A DNA stretch of 47,927 bases from Bacteroidales bacterium. GTDB lineage: Bacteria > Bacteroidota > Bacteroidia > Bacteroidales > Tenuifilaceae. The position numbers were made by a program, and so were the translations under genes. Location: the NCBI GenBank assembly GCA_011045955.1, contig DSBV01000034.1, positions 1 through 47,927 of the forward strand. Direction: 5' to 3'. The notes beneath the pieces are model-generated. The model was not told the DNA's origin. It did not search any database and was given only the letters and a program-made list of their open reading frames with translations. Shown in pieces: positions 38,032 to 46,944 of the stretch (positions within the stretch are counted from its first letter, which is position 1; each line of letters starts with the position of its first letter).

Positions 38032-39738
38032 ATGCAAAGGATTATAGTTGTTTTTTTGATACTCGTTTCATCAGCCCTATTCGCCCAGATTAAACGAAAT
38101 GCCAATATCACCAATGACGAACTTTTATACCATGTAACCTTTTTGGCTTCCGATAGCTTAAAAGGGCGACAACCAGGAACAGTTCAGGACAAAATAGCTG
38201 CAAAGTATATAAGAGATGAGTTTCGTGAGTATGGCCTAACCCTATTAGGCAAAAAAGGGTATCAATTCTTTGACTTTAAGAGTTTCAATCCTGAGTTCGA
38301 AAAGGTTACCAGCTTAACGAAAAATGGTGAAAGGCTTCAGCTGGGTCGCGATTTTTCAGCCCCCACAGTTAATGGTTCCGATTCCCTTTGTGCCAAAGCC
38401 ATTTTTGTAGGAAAAGGCGATGAAACTTCATACCAAAATGTAAAAGTTCGCAGGAAATGGGCTGTTATTTACTATCCTCTTGACCAGAAATATGAGTATT
38501 TAAACCCTAGACCTTTAGAGATAGCCAAAAAACGAGGTGCTGCGGGAATAATCATTGTCAGCAACGATACTTTAAGTAAATATATTGATGTTGATTTCCG
38601 AACCCTGCCAAGCTTACCTATTTTCATTCTCTCGCCCGATGCATCGGCTAAACTACTCAAACCTATTGGTTTGCTTTCCGATATAACAAAAAAGATCAAC
38701 GAAAGCAGCATAGTGTCGCAACCCTTGGGGATTAATGTTTGCGGCATGGTAGCAAAACTATACAACCTTACTGAAACCCAAAACGTGGTGGCCATGCTTC
38801 GTGGTTCTGACCCAAAATTAGCAGACGAGTATATTGTAATTGGTGCTCATTACGACCATTTAGGCATGGGAGAGATGGGCGGGAGTAGATCGCCAAATCA
38901 ATTGGCTATCCATAATGGTGCCGACGATAACGCTTCAGGCGTTGCGGCCATGCTCGAAATAGCCCAAAAACTGGCATCGGATCCGAAAAAGATTAAACGA
39001 AGCATTATGTTTGTAGCTTTTGGAGCCGAAGAGAAGGGGCTCATCGGCTCCCAGCGATTTGTCGATTCTGCTTTAATCCCTATAGAAAACATCAAGGCTA
39101 TGATTAACCTCGACATGGTTGGACGATTGCGCAACCGTGAACTTGAGGTACATGGGTCAAAAACTTCCCTCGAAGCCGATTCCATTCTCAACGCACTAAA
39201 CTCCGATAGCCTATTTTACCTAAAACTGGTTCCCGATGGGTTTGGCCCTTCCGACCATGCCTCGTTCTACTCCAAGAACATACCTGTTTTCTTTTTTCAC
39301 ACCGGGCTACATGAGGATTACCATACTCCAAACGATGATGTAGCACTCCTAAACATTGATGGAATGCAAAATGTTTCCGATTATGTTTTCCGCCTAGCCT
39401 TAGAGCTGGCAACCATGCAAAAGCCTCTTACCTTCTCAAAATCAAGCACCCGTTCACTTTCCTCATCACGCACACCAAAAATTAAAGTCAGATTAGGTAT
39501 AATGCCTGATGTAAGCGGAGTTTCAGACGATGGTCTTAAAGTTATTGGCGTTACCGCAGGTAAACCAGCCGATATTGCTGGTATTCAGATAGGCGATTTG
39601 ATTATTGCCATAAACCAGAAACCCATAAAAAATATTTACGATTACACACAAGCCCTTTCATCCCTTGAACCAGGAACCAAAGCAAGTGTAAAGGTACTAA
39701 GAGACAAAGTGGAGATAGAGTATACTGTTGAACTTTAA
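38032..39738 (+). CDS. Secreted M28 family zinc aminopeptidase with PA and PDZ domains
   Basis: A 568-residue exported metallopeptidase. The start at 38032 gives the signal peptide MQRIIVVFLILVSSALFA. A protease-associated (PA) region covers about 110-230. The M28 catalytic domain has the di-zinc ligands and acid in GAHYDHLG (near 270), GADDNASG (near 295), FGAEEKGLIGS (near 329), LDMVGR (near 360) and the final His in HEDYHTPND (near 430). A C-terminal PDZ domain (VIGVTAGKPADIAGIQIGDL) ends the protein. It likely trims N-terminal residues from peptides in the periplasm or outside. The following gene starts 15 bases later. Confidence 0.93.
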   Translation: MQRIIVVFLILVSSALFAQIKRNANITNDELLYHVTFLASDSLKGRQPGTVQDKIAAKYIRDEFREYGLTLLGKKGYQFFDFKSFNPEFEKVTSLTKNGERLQLGRDFSAPTVNGSDSLCAKAIFVGKGDETSYQNVKVRRKWAVIYYPLDQKYEYLNPRPLEIAKKRGAAGIIIVSNDTLSKYIDVDFRTLPSLPIFILSPDASAKLLKPIGLLSDITKKINESSIVSQPLGINVCGMVAKLYNLTETQNVVAMLRGSDPKLADEYIVIGAHYDHLGMGEMGGSRSPNQLAIHNGADDNASGVAAMLEIAQKLASDPKKIKRSIMFVAFGAEEKGLIGSQRFVDSALIPIENIKAMINLDMVGRLRNRELEVHGSKTSLEADSILNALNSDSLFYLKLVPDGFGPSDHASFYSKNIPVFFFHTGLHEDYHTPNDDVALLNIDGMQNVSDYVFRLALELATMQKPLTFSKSSTRSLSSSRTPKIKVRLGIMPDVSGVSDDGLKVIGVTAGKPADIAGIQIGDLIIAINQKPIKNIYDYTQALSSLEPGTKASVKVLRDKVEIEYTVEL

Positions 39739-39753
39739 ATAAATATCTAAGCT

Positions 39754-40584
39754 ATGAAAAAATATCTTATTTTCTTTTTAGCACTCCTGATAACCCTAAC
39801 CGCTGCAATCTTTCAGCGCCTTACAGGGCCAACCCACCCAATGAGGTTTAACTACACTATTGATAACATTGAGTATAAATCGAAGCTTATCCGCAGCGGC
39901 GACAGCGATAAGGACACCAGAATTACCCTTAATTTGCCGATCAATGCTATTGCAACCCTTTACTACAAGAAATACAAGGTAAATGAGGATTTTACTGCTT
40001 TACCCTTCTTGGCAGTTGATGAATATAAGCAAGAAGCTTACCTACCCAAAATGCCTGCTGCTGCCAAACTTGAATACTACATCGAAATACTTGATGGCAT
40101 TGATACTAAACATTTTTTCAAAGAAAATCCCATCATCATTAGGTATAAAAATCCTGTACCAGCCTGGGCCTTAATCCCTCACATTTTAATAATGTTTCTG
40201 GCAATGCTTTTTTCAAATCTAACCGGCTTGCAGGCTGCATTCAATATGCCCTCGTTCAAACGGAATATAACAATAAGCCTTGCCCTGCTATTTTTGGGTG
40301 GCTTAATCCTAGGCCCCATTATCCAAAAGTATGCATTTGGTGCTTACTGGACAGGATTCCCTTTGGGTTATGACCTTACTGATAACAAAACCCTTATTGC
40401 TTTTGCAGTATGGCTAATAGCCTACTTAATTAACCGTAAAAGCAATAGGCCTGCAATTGCAATATTTGCCTCCATTGTAACTATCATTGTTTTCTCAATT
40501 CCTCACAGCCTTTTGGGTTCGGAACTCGACTATGAAAGTGGAAAGGTTGTTACAGGATTCATTAACTCCATAATCCTATTCTAA
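39754..40584 (+). CDS. Membrane protein with an extracytoplasmic N-terminal domain
   Basis: 276 residues. A signal-anchor-like start (KKYLIFFLALLITLTAAIF) precedes about 120 beta-rich residues outside the membrane, then five hydrophobic segments (ALIPHILIMFLAMLF, ISLALLFLGGLILGPII, LIAFAVWLIAYLI, AIAIFASIVTIIVF and the C-terminal tail). I do not recognise the family. It lies 15 bases downstream of the M28 peptidase and is probably co-transcribed, but no functional link is apparent in the sequence. Confidence 0.75.
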   Translation: MKKYLIFFLALLITLTAAIFQRLTGPTHPMRFNYTIDNIEYKSKLIRSGDSDKDTRITLNLPINAIATLYYKKYKVNEDFTALPFLAVDEYKQEAYLPKMPAAAKLEYYIEILDGIDTKHFFKENPIIIRYKNPVPAWALIPHILIMFLAMLFSNLTGLQAAFNMPSFKRNITISLALLFLGGLILGPIIQKYAFGAYWTGFPLGYDLTDNKTLIAFAVWLIAYLINRKSNRPAIAIFASIVTIIVFSIPHSLLGSELDYESGKVVTGFINSIILF

Positions 40585-40604
40585 CCAAGTCAGAGCACAG
40601 AAAA

Positions 40605-40636
40605 ATGAAGGCCGTCGTTATTACGAAGGCCTTCAT
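40605..40636 (-). terminator. Terminator after the Cys-rich lipoprotein
   Basis: A 9-bp stem (ATGAAGGCC/GGCCTTCAT) with further pairing inside the loop lies just past the lipoprotein stop on the minus strand and is followed there by a run of T. Confidence 0.75.
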
Positions 40637-40639
40637 TAG

Positions 40640-40912
40640 TTAATACATCTTTCGATTCGTGCTTGTGCTCACATGGTTTATCGCAGGGCTCTTTATGCTC
40701 CTTACCGTTGCAGCAGCATCATTCTTGGTGCTACTGGCAAGTGAGTTAACCTTTGTTGAATCGCAGCAATCCTTGCTTTCAGCCTTGCCATGATCGCCAC
40801 AACATTCAGTTTTTGCCTGGTTGTTATTATCACTTGCCTTTGAACCGCATGACATTAATGCAATGCTGCCAACAAACAAAAGCGCTGATACAATTAATAC
40901 TACCTTCTTCAT
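40640..40912 (-). CDS. Small Cys-rich lipoprotein, probably frameshifted
   Basis: 90 residues as annotated. A signal with lipobox ALMSC predicts a lipid-anchored protein; the mature N-terminus has ECCGDHGKAESKDCCDS, a likely metal-binding segment. After residue ~65 the frame turns into unlike, low-information sequence (AAATVRSIKS to NRKMY). The frame shifted by one base, from about 40720, instead reads CCCNGKEHKEPCDKPCEHKH and ESKD, continuing the Cys/His-rich theme. That frame runs on through the terminator to a stop at 40590. A missing base near the GCTGCTGC tract is therefore suspected. It sits 18 bases downstream of a TonB-dependent receptor and is likely co-transcribed with it. Confidence 0.7.
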   Translation of the reverse strand: MKKVVLIVSALLFVGSIALMSCGSKASDNNNQAKTECCGDHGKAESKDCCDSTKVNSLASSTKNDAAATVRSIKSPAINHVSTSTNRKMY

Positions 40913-40930
40913 TTTTTACTGTTTTTGGTC

Positions 40931-42967
40931 TTAATTTGCATATAAATCAAATCTATAATTAATTCCAAGCCCAATCCATCGTCCTGGCTGTTTCACATTG
41001 TCTATGTCAACATATTGACTATCAAACAGATTATTAACATCAAAATAGATATTTACTTTTTTGAAAACATATCCAGCCCTTACATCCATCAGGAAAACAT
41101 CGGGATATGAAGTAGGGATAGACGTATTTGAATCGGTATATTTTAAATACTCTCCATTTCTGTCCTGATACCTTAGGTTCCAATTCAGGTATAGGTTTTT
41201 AAAGGCATGCTGTATATTCAATGTTACACAATGCCTTAGGTAATCGAGCACATAGTATGAATCGAGTTCGCTTTTATCTTTTTCACTTTCGATATAGGCA
41301 TACGATAGTGTAATCCTATCGGTGAAAATATTCAGGCTTTTAGTATTCACACTCAGGTTAATATTTGAACCCCACGCGTTAAGTTTAGTATAGTTCACAG
41401 TTGTCCAAACCGTTTCGTTTGCCTTTTTTACCCAGTCGATGATGTCGGTACCCTGCCTGTAAAATAGAGCAACCTCGGCAGTCAAGCTATTTTGGTTCAA
41501 TCTTAGACCCAATTCATAGGTAGTAGCAAACTCTGCATGCAGGTAAGGGTTGCCCATATTGGTTGGCCCCTGGTAGTATAAATCGGTAAATGTTGGCAAC
41601 CTGAACGATCGATTTACCGAAGCAAAAGGCCTGATTTGTTGATACAAATCGTACGATAAATCGGCTCCCCAGGTCCAGATGTCGCCAAACTTATTGGAAT
41701 GATTAAATTGCCCACCAACCGAGAAAGAAAATTGCTTAAAAAAGAAATTTTGGCTGGCATAAGCCATAAGATGATTACGTGAATCGCCTTTTGTGTAGTA
41801 AACATCATCACCCCGAACCTTAACGGAATCGATTAAAGGACTTCCGAGTTTATTGCTCAGTAATTCCTCTCGCCTTAACTCAACGCCTACATCGGTTTTA
41901 CCCCACTGGTAAAAACGACTTAACGATAGCTTTGATCCGTACACATCGGTAGCATGGTAGTTATGCCCGGAATACCACTCGGCTAGATTGGTTCGGAAAA
42001 GTTCAAATCTATCGGTATGTTTACGGTAGTAAGTTGCCGCTTTAACGGTAAAATTTTTCCAGATTTTATCATAACTAAGCGAACCTAAAATGGCCCTGGT
42101 TGCCTCATACTGATTGGGATACTTGGGGGTATAAAAACTGTTAGCGCCAAATCCTTTATCCTGATACCCCGTAAATAAATTAAGCTCTGCTTTGTTGAAT
42201 GAATAAGATGAATGAAGGTAGATGTTCAGAATTTTGAAATCGGTATTTTCAATAAACCCATCGCTCTTGTCGTACGAAGTTGCTAGGAAAGTACGAAAAT
42301 TTTTACTGCCAATGTGTTGCGAAATGGAAACCTTGGTTAAACCATACTCCCCAGCAAAAAGCGAAAGTTCACCCCTACCACTGCCATCGGGTTTTGTGAT
42401 AATGTTAATTGCTCCGGCAAAAGCGCCAACACCAAACTCCCTAGCCCCAGGGCCTTGCAGTATTTCGATTCGATCTACTGCATCAATATTAATGGGAATG
42501 TTTAAGTTGTGATGGCCGGTTTGCGGATCGGAAACGTTGACACCATTCAGCAAGACCATTACCTGATCGAACGAGCCACCCCTTAAATTAATATCAGCCT
42601 GAACACCATGGGTTCCGCGCTGCCTGATATCAATAGCCGCCACCTGCTCGAGTAACTCTCCAAGCGCCATGGCCTTACGTTGCCCCAGCTCATCGCGGTT
42701 AACAACCCTTACTACCCTGGTAAGCTCCGAATAGGTGCTCGCTTTCTTACGAGCATTTACCACAACCTCTTCGATATCGACATTTTTTGTTATCGCAACG
42801 CTATCGGACTGGGCAAAGGTTGCCATTGGCATGGCCAACAAACAATAAGAAAAGGGCAATACCCCAATGGTTACCACTGTTTTAAAACTCTCAAAAACAC
42901 CGTAACCCTTGTGCGACCATTTTGTAAATCGCATTACCATATTACTGAAAAACATTTTTTTACGCAT
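40931..42967 (-). CDS. TonB-dependent receptor (BtuB/siderophore-type, 678 residues)
   Basis: An outer membrane receptor of classic length with a long, basic N-terminus before its hydrophobic signal segment (VLPFSYCLLAMPMATFA). Next is the TonB-box/plug region: VDIEEVVVNARKKAS, LGELLEQVAAIDIRQRG, INLRGGSFDQVMVLLNGVNV and IEILQGPGAREFGVGAFAGAINIITK. The barrel ends in RFDLYAN. There is no CarboxypepD-reg domain, unlike the receptor at 29100. It resembles cobalamin/metal-chelate receptors in layout, but the ligand cannot be read from sequence. No cobalamin riboswitch was recognised upstream. The downstream Cys-rich lipoprotein hints at a metal. Confidence 0.9.
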   Translation of the reverse strand: MRKKMFFSNMVMRFTKWSHKGYGVFESFKTVVTIGVLPFSYCLLAMPMATFAQSDSVAITKNVDIEEVVVNARKKASTYSELTRVVRVVNRDELGQRKAMALGELLEQVAAIDIRQRGTHGVQADINLRGGSFDQVMVLLNGVNVSDPQTGHHNLNIPINIDAVDRIEILQGPGAREFGVGAFAGAINIITKPDGSGRGELSLFAGEYGLTKVSISQHIGSKNFRTFLATSYDKSDGFIENTDFKILNIYLHSSYSFNKAELNLFTGYQDKGFGANSFYTPKYPNQYEATRAILGSLSYDKIWKNFTVKAATYYRKHTDRFELFRTNLAEWYSGHNYHATDVYGSKLSLSRFYQWGKTDVGVELRREELLSNKLGSPLIDSVKVRGDDVYYTKGDSRNHLMAYASQNFFFKQFSFSVGGQFNHSNKFGDIWTWGADLSYDLYQQIRPFASVNRSFRLPTFTDLYYQGPTNMGNPYLHAEFATTYELGLRLNQNSLTAEVALFYRQGTDIIDWVKKANETVWTTVNYTKLNAWGSNINLSVNTKSLNIFTDRITLSYAYIESEKDKSELDSYYVLDYLRHCVTLNIQHAFKNLYLNWNLRYQDRNGEYLKYTDSNTSIPTSYPDVFLMDVRAGYVFKKVNIYFDVNNLFDSQYVDIDNVKQPGRWIGLGINYRFDLYAN

Positions 42968-43026
42968 GGTTTGTTTAATTTATTGGTTAAACATTAATTA
43001 CGTTGAGCTCATGAACTCAACGCCAG

Positions 43027-43034
43027 CAAAGGTA
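43027..43034 (-). promoter_or_regulatory. Possible -7 element (TACCTTTG) for the TonB receptor
   Basis: TACCTTTG on the minus strand fits TAnnTTTG and lies about 60 bases before the receptor start. The 43001-43022 hairpin would fall near the 5' end of the transcript. A clear -33 box is missing. Confidence 0.4.
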
Positions 43035-43145
43035 ACCAATAAAAAAGTTTGCGAGACTCTAGGTAAATGTGTAACAACAAGCCCCAAAATAATCGTAGGG
43101 ATGTTCGTGAATTGAAAACGGAACACTGATGATGCAGATGATTTT

Positions 43146-43173
43146 GTTGTTCGTTGTTCGTTGCTCGTTGCTT
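43146..43173 (+). repeat. Four-unit heptamer tandem repeat
   Basis: GTTGTTC, GTTGTTC, GTTGCTC and GTTGCTT follow one another without gaps. It lies in the gene-free stretch upstream of the TonB receptor. Confidence 0.85.
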
Positions 43174-43283
43174 ATGAATTGGAATGAAAAAGTGTTGACG
43201 CAGGTTAAAGGTTGTTAAGCAGTTTAATCTTGAATTCCACTTTGCGGAACATTTTCTGGAATCTGGAATTAGAAATTTTGAAT

Positions 43284-43316
43284 CGGGACAGGTTCCCGCT
43301 AATGCGGGACAGGTTC
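43284..43316. repeat. 12-base direct repeat around a small hairpin
   Basis: CGGGACAGGTTC occurs at 43284-43295 and 43305-43316, 21 bases apart. The bases between include CCCGC-TAAT-GCGGG (43295-43308), which can fold. Such compact intergenic elements may recur elsewhere in a genome. Confidence 0.7.
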
Positions 43317-43344
43317 TTGAATCTTTAACCTTTATCCTTTATCC

Positions 43345-44367
43345 TTATATTCCCCTCACCCTCTTCTCCCAATTCCAGGCGGTAAGCAGCGCTTCTTCAA
43401 GTGTGCTTTGGGCCCTCCAACCCAATTCCTTTTGAGCCAAGGTGGTATCGGCCCAAACCTTTTCAATGTCACCAACTCTGCGCCCCACAATCTCATAGTT
43501 CAACTTAACACCGGTAACATTCTCAAAAGCTTCAACTATTTCAAGCACAGTAATCCCCCTGCCAGCACCAACGTTAAACACCTCATAGGGTTCCTTGCTT
43601 TTCCCCTCAATCATTCGTTGTAAGGCAAGCACATGCGCACGAGCCAAATCTACCACATGGAAATAATCGCGAATGGCTGTGCCATCAGGGGTATTATAAT
43701 CACTTCCAAAAATTTGCAGTTTTTCGCAGATACCTGCTGCGGTTTGGGTAATAAAAGGGACAAGGTTATCGGGCTTGCCAAGTGGCAGCTCGCCAATTTC
43801 AGCCGACGGATGAGCACCAATGGGATTGAAATACCTTAAAGCAATGGCAAAAATTCCATTTGTGGATTGAACGGTATCCTGAATAATATCCTCGCCCACC
43901 CTTTTGGTATTACCATAGGGTGACATGGCTGGCTTACGTGGAGTTTGCTCGGTTACCGGCAAAACATCGGGTTGACCGTAAACCGTACAGGAACTCGAGA
44001 ACACCATATACTTTCCGCCAAAATCCTTGAGCATCTGCATCATGTTGATGGTTGATAGCAGATTATTCCGGTAGTAGTCGAGGGGCTTATCAACGCTTTC
44101 GCCCACTGCTTTTAACGCAGCAAAATGGATAATTCCAGCGATATCGCCCTCAGCAGAAAAAAGGCTACGCATGGCAACTAAATCGGAGCAATCGGCCTCA
44201 ATATGCCTAGGACGAATGCCGGTTATCCTTTCAATGCCATCAACTGACGCAGGGGAAGAGTTTGAAAAGTTGTCAACTATCACTACCTCAAAACCGGCAT
44301 TAATAAGTTCAACCACAGTGTGTGAGCCAATATATCCAGCTCCACCGGTAACTAAAATTTTTGTCAT
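43345..44367 (-). CDS. galE: UDP-glucose 4-epimerase
   Basis: A 340-residue SDR enzyme interconverting UDP-glucose and UDP-galactose. The start at 44367 (MTKILVTGGAGYIGSHTV) is the standard GalE N-terminus; a longer open frame to 44472 adds 35 non-homologous residues. Also visible are VDNFSNSS, IIHFAALKAVGESV, the catalytic region SSSCTVYG and YGNTKRVGE (Tyr/Lys), and the sugar-binding NPIGAHPS. It likely supplies UDP-galactose for surface polysaccharide, given the Wzz-like and O-antigen genes next to it. Confidence 0.95.
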   Translation of the reverse strand: MTKILVTGGAGYIGSHTVVELINAGFEVVIVDNFSNSSPASVDGIERITGIRPRHIEADCSDLVAMRSLFSAEGDIAGIIHFAALKAVGESVDKPLDYYRNNLLSTINMMQMLKDFGGKYMVFSSSCTVYGQPDVLPVTEQTPRKPAMSPYGNTKRVGEDIIQDTVQSTNGIFAIALRYFNPIGAHPSAEIGELPLGKPDNLVPFITQTAAGICEKLQIFGSDYNTPDGTAIRDYFHVVDLARAHVLALQRMIEGKSKEPYEVFNVGAGRGITVLEIVEAFENVTGVKLNYEIVGRRVGDIEKVWADTTLAQKELGWRAQSTLEEALLTAWNWEKRVRGI

Positions 44368-44393
44368 TGCTAAAAAAATTTGCCCAAAAGTAA

Positions 44394-44401
44394 TATTTTT
44401 G
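44394..44401 (+). promoter_or_regulatory. Possible -7 element (TATTTTTG) for the Wzz-like gene
   Basis: TATTTTTG fits TAnnTTTG and lies about 40 bases before the start codon. TTG at 44367-44369 (24-base spacing) could be its -33 box, but this is weak. Confidence 0.4.
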
Positions 44402-44442
44402 TTCTTTGATAAGGAAAGTAACCTAACAAAACTTTTAATAAT

Positions 44443-45429
44443 ATGAACAAAGAACCAAACACGCAGCAGCAAACCTCCGACGAAATCGATTTGCTTGAAC
44501 TATTTAGTAGAATGTGGCGGGGTTTTAAAAATGCCATTAACTGGATTATCAATCTAATCGTTAAGTTTTTTCTCCTCCTAATTCGGAAATCGCTTTGGAT
44601 AATATCCTTCGGAATTATTGGATTAGTTGTTGGATATATCTTTTATACCCTTTCTAAGCGATTTTACTCCTCCGAAATGACAGCCATTTCGAATTCAATC
44701 AACAATACTTATATTGTTACCTCCATAAACTTGCTTAACGATTTGTTCAAACAAAAGAATTACTCAATTGCCGCTAACTCCCTGAATATCGACATTAATC
44801 GGGTACAAGAAATTAAATCGATTGAAGCCTTTTACACCATTGATATTAACAAAGACGGTATTCCGGATTACATCGATTATAAAAGGGAATATGATCCCAA
44901 AGATACGTTAGTAAAAAGACTCGATAGTCCCTTTGTAATCCGCGTGGAGGTATACAATGAAAGCGTATTTGATGAGGTACGCGATGGTATTAAAAATTAC
45001 ATTTACAAGAATAAATTTGTGGTAGATAACAACAACGAACGTATTAGGCAGAATAAAGCACTTATTGAAACCATTGAAAAAGAAATACGTAAGTTAGACA
45101 GCCTGCAAAACGTTGAATATTTTGAGTTACCTCAAATACAGAGAGCAACCTCAAACCAAATGGTGTTACTTAACGAGAAAGAAAGAAAGTTATACCATAG
45201 CCAGAAATTAGCCCTCGAAAGGGAAAAATTACAACTTGAAAAAATTCAAAACATTAACAGTGAGCCCATTACAGTGGTTCAGGATTTTACTCCGCTTTCA
45301 AAGGCCGAAAATCCATACACAATGTACGCTATAAACTATGGTTTGCTTTTTGCAGCATTAGGATTTGCCATTTCAATTTTTTGGCAGTATAAAAGGGATA
45401 TTTACAATCTTATATCCAACCGAGATTAG
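44443..45429 (+). CDS. Wzz-like polysaccharide chain-length determinant protein
   Basis: 328 residues. An acidic cytoplasmic N-terminus (EIDLLELFSRMWRG) precedes a membrane segment near 50-70 (WIISFGIIGLVVGYIFYTL). A periplasmic region of about 220 residues with a coiled coil near 190-285 follows, and a second membrane segment near 295-316. This two-membrane-helix, coiled-coil layout is that of Wzz/PCP proteins, which set the length of O-antigen or capsule chains. The N-terminal motif IDL is typical. The nearby O-antigen ligase-like and glycosyltransferase genes support the role. Confidence 0.82.
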   Translation: MNKEPNTQQQTSDEIDLLELFSRMWRGFKNAINWIINLIVKFFLLLIRKSLWIISFGIIGLVVGYIFYTLSKRFYSSEMTAISNSINNTYIVTSINLLNDLFKQKNYSIAANSLNIDINRVQEIKSIEAFYTIDINKDGIPDYIDYKREYDPKDTLVKRLDSPFVIRVEVYNESVFDEVRDGIKNYIYKNKFVVDNNNERIRQNKALIETIEKEIRKLDSLQNVEYFELPQIQRATSNQMVLLNEKERKLYHSQKLALEREKLQLEKIQNINSEPITVVQDFTPLSKAENPYTMYAINYGLLFAALGFAISIFWQYKRDIYNLISNRD

Positions 45430-45624
45430 TCAATATGAACACAAAAAATACATAAACACCTTGTTTCTATTGACTTACTTGAGGTAACCCCGATTTATCA
45501 AAATCTTTCATTCAGAGTTTTCGGAATGAATAGATTATGTAGTCGATTTGTCTATTGTTTTTTTCTATTGACGGATTGGGGTTCAAGAAAAACTACTTAC
45601 ATCGAATAATATGATACAAAAAAG

Positions 45625-45641
45625 GCCAGGAAACACCTGGC
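45625..45641. terminator. Bidirectional terminator
   Basis: The stem GCCAGG/CCTGGC with an AAACA loop has an A-run on the left and a T-run on the right. It lies between the convergent Wzz-like and O-antigen ligase-like genes and could serve both. Confidence 0.8.
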
Positions 45642-45669
45642 TTTTTAATTATAATTTACATAGTGAAGA

Positions 45670-46944
45670 TTAGGCAGCTCGATTCTTTTGCTCTTTCGTA
45701 AAGTTTGAAGTAAGAAATAAAAGAAAAAAAGCAAAGAAGATCACACCAAAAACTCGTTCAAGCATGGATTCAAACATAAAATTGATAAAAATGATTAACA
45801 TGAAGAGCAACAAAACCATATCCCTATTCTTATATGAAAGCCAAAATGCATAGCCAATAATTGTTAACAAAAACAGTAGCCCTAAAATACCACAAGCCAC
45901 AAGAGTTTGAATGAATTGGTTGTGGGCATTCAGTTGCTTTTGATAAGCAAATTCAATCCCTTTCTTTTCGTACACCCGAGCAAGAGCCCGTTTAACACCG
46001 CCTACACCAACACCAGTAAATATACTATTATCCTGAAAAACATCAGGAAAAGTTCGCCAAATATCAAACCGAACAAGGTTATTCCTTGCTAACTCATTTT
46101 CAATTTCCTTCCCTTGAAAATATTGATATATCTGGTTAATTGTTGACCTAACTCTTTCATTTTTAAGAATAATTTGACCTCCAACAACAGTAAAAAATGT
46201 CAAAACAACTGCAAGCACAAACTTTCCTCTTCTTTTTATAATCCAGAAAGTAGTAATTAATGAAACCAGTGCAGAAACGAGAATACCAATCTTTGAAGAT
46301 GTAAGAAAAACTATAACAAGCAAGAATATCCAAGCCAAATCATAAAGTACTTTTGACCTAATTTCTTTTATTTTCTTTACATAGCTGGCAATAAAAGCAA
46401 TACCCAGCGATAAGTACATTGAAAAATAGGTGGGGTGAAACGGCTCAACGAAACGTTCATAAAAGAAATGGTTTTCCCAGGGAGCTCCGAACGGATTTGG
46501 TTTAAAGAAAATCCCAACGGGAGTAAAATAGGTTGAATGAATGAGAGCACGAACCAAAAAGAAAAATGAGATACCAAACAAACCTACCAAGAACCATTTC
46601 TTTATGCGTTCATTCACTTGCTCTTCAGGTACAAAGGGCAAAAAGATAAAAGGGAGCAAACCCATTGATACCTTCTGAAAAACATCGGTTAACCCATAGT
46701 TCAAATCTGAAGAATAGGTTAGACTGACAGCATGGATAAGCCAAAACAGGATAAAACCCAAATTAATCTTATTCTGTAAAAGCGCTCTTAATTTCCCCGA
46801 AATGGAAAAGATAAAAACAGATAAAACCAAGGCCAGGCCTAACACGTACAACGAAAGCCTATAACTTACAGGAATAGAAAACGCTAAAAGGCATAATGAA
46901 AAGTAGTATAGTTGACTCAGAATTTCCTTATATTTTTCCTTCAT
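45670..46944 (-). CDS. O-antigen ligase/polymerase family membrane protein
   Basis: 424 residues with roughly ten to twelve membrane segments and a large periplasmic loop near 270-330 (GVGVGGVKRALARVYEKKGI, then NAHNQFIQTLVACGILGLL). The H-N-x-F/Q-x-x-x pattern after the loop is characteristic of the WaaL/Wzy superfamily. Ligase and polymerase cannot be told apart by sequence alone. It overlaps the upstream glycosyltransferase by 4 bases (ATGA), so the two are coupled. Confidence 0.85.
   Translation of the reverse strand: MKEKYKEILSQLYYFSLCLLAFSIPVSYRLSLYVLGLALVLSVFIFSISGKLRALLQNKINLGFILFWLIHAVSLTYSSDLNYGLTDVFQKVSMGLLPFIFLPFVPEEQVNERIKKWFLVGLFGISFFFLVRALIHSTYFTPVGIFFKPNPFGAPWENHFFYERFVEPFHPTYFSMYLSLGIAFIASYVKKIKEIRSKVLYDLAWIFLLVIVFLTSSKIGILVSALVSLITTFWIIKRRGKFVLAVVLTFFTVVGGQIILKNERVRSTINQIYQYFQGKEIENELARNNLVRFDIWRTFPDVFQDNSIFTGVGVGGVKRALARVYEKKGIEFAYQKQLNAHNQFIQTLVACGILGLLFLLTIIGYAFWLSYKNRDMVLLLFMLIIFINFMFESMLERVFGVIFFAFFLLFLTSNFTKEQKNRAA

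Larger units (their letters stand above)
42968..43344. other. Gene-free stretch between the TonB receptor and galE
   Basis: About 375 bases with no credible reading frame. It holds a 7-bp stem-loop at 43001-43022 (CGTTGAG/CTCAACG), a -7-like TACCTTTG on the minus strand at 43027-43034, a four-unit 7-base tandem repeat (43146-43173), and a 12-base direct repeat (CGGGACAGGTTC at 43284 and 43305) flanking a CCCGC/GCGGG hairpin. No tRNA, riboswitch core or insertion sequence was recognised. Confidence 0.7.

Noticed and set aside
43146-43316. CRISPR array
   Set aside because: The repeat units are only 7 or 12 bases and have no regular spacers; no cas genes are nearby.
42968-43344. Cobalamin riboswitch upstream of the BtuB-like receptor
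   Set aside because: The conserved core (GCCACTG-type segment and the surrounding stems) is not present on the relevant strand.
45430-45669. Small RNA or gene between the Wzz-like and ligase-like genes
   Set aside because: Only the bidirectional terminator is convincing; the remaining bases show no reading frame or promoter-plus-structure pattern.
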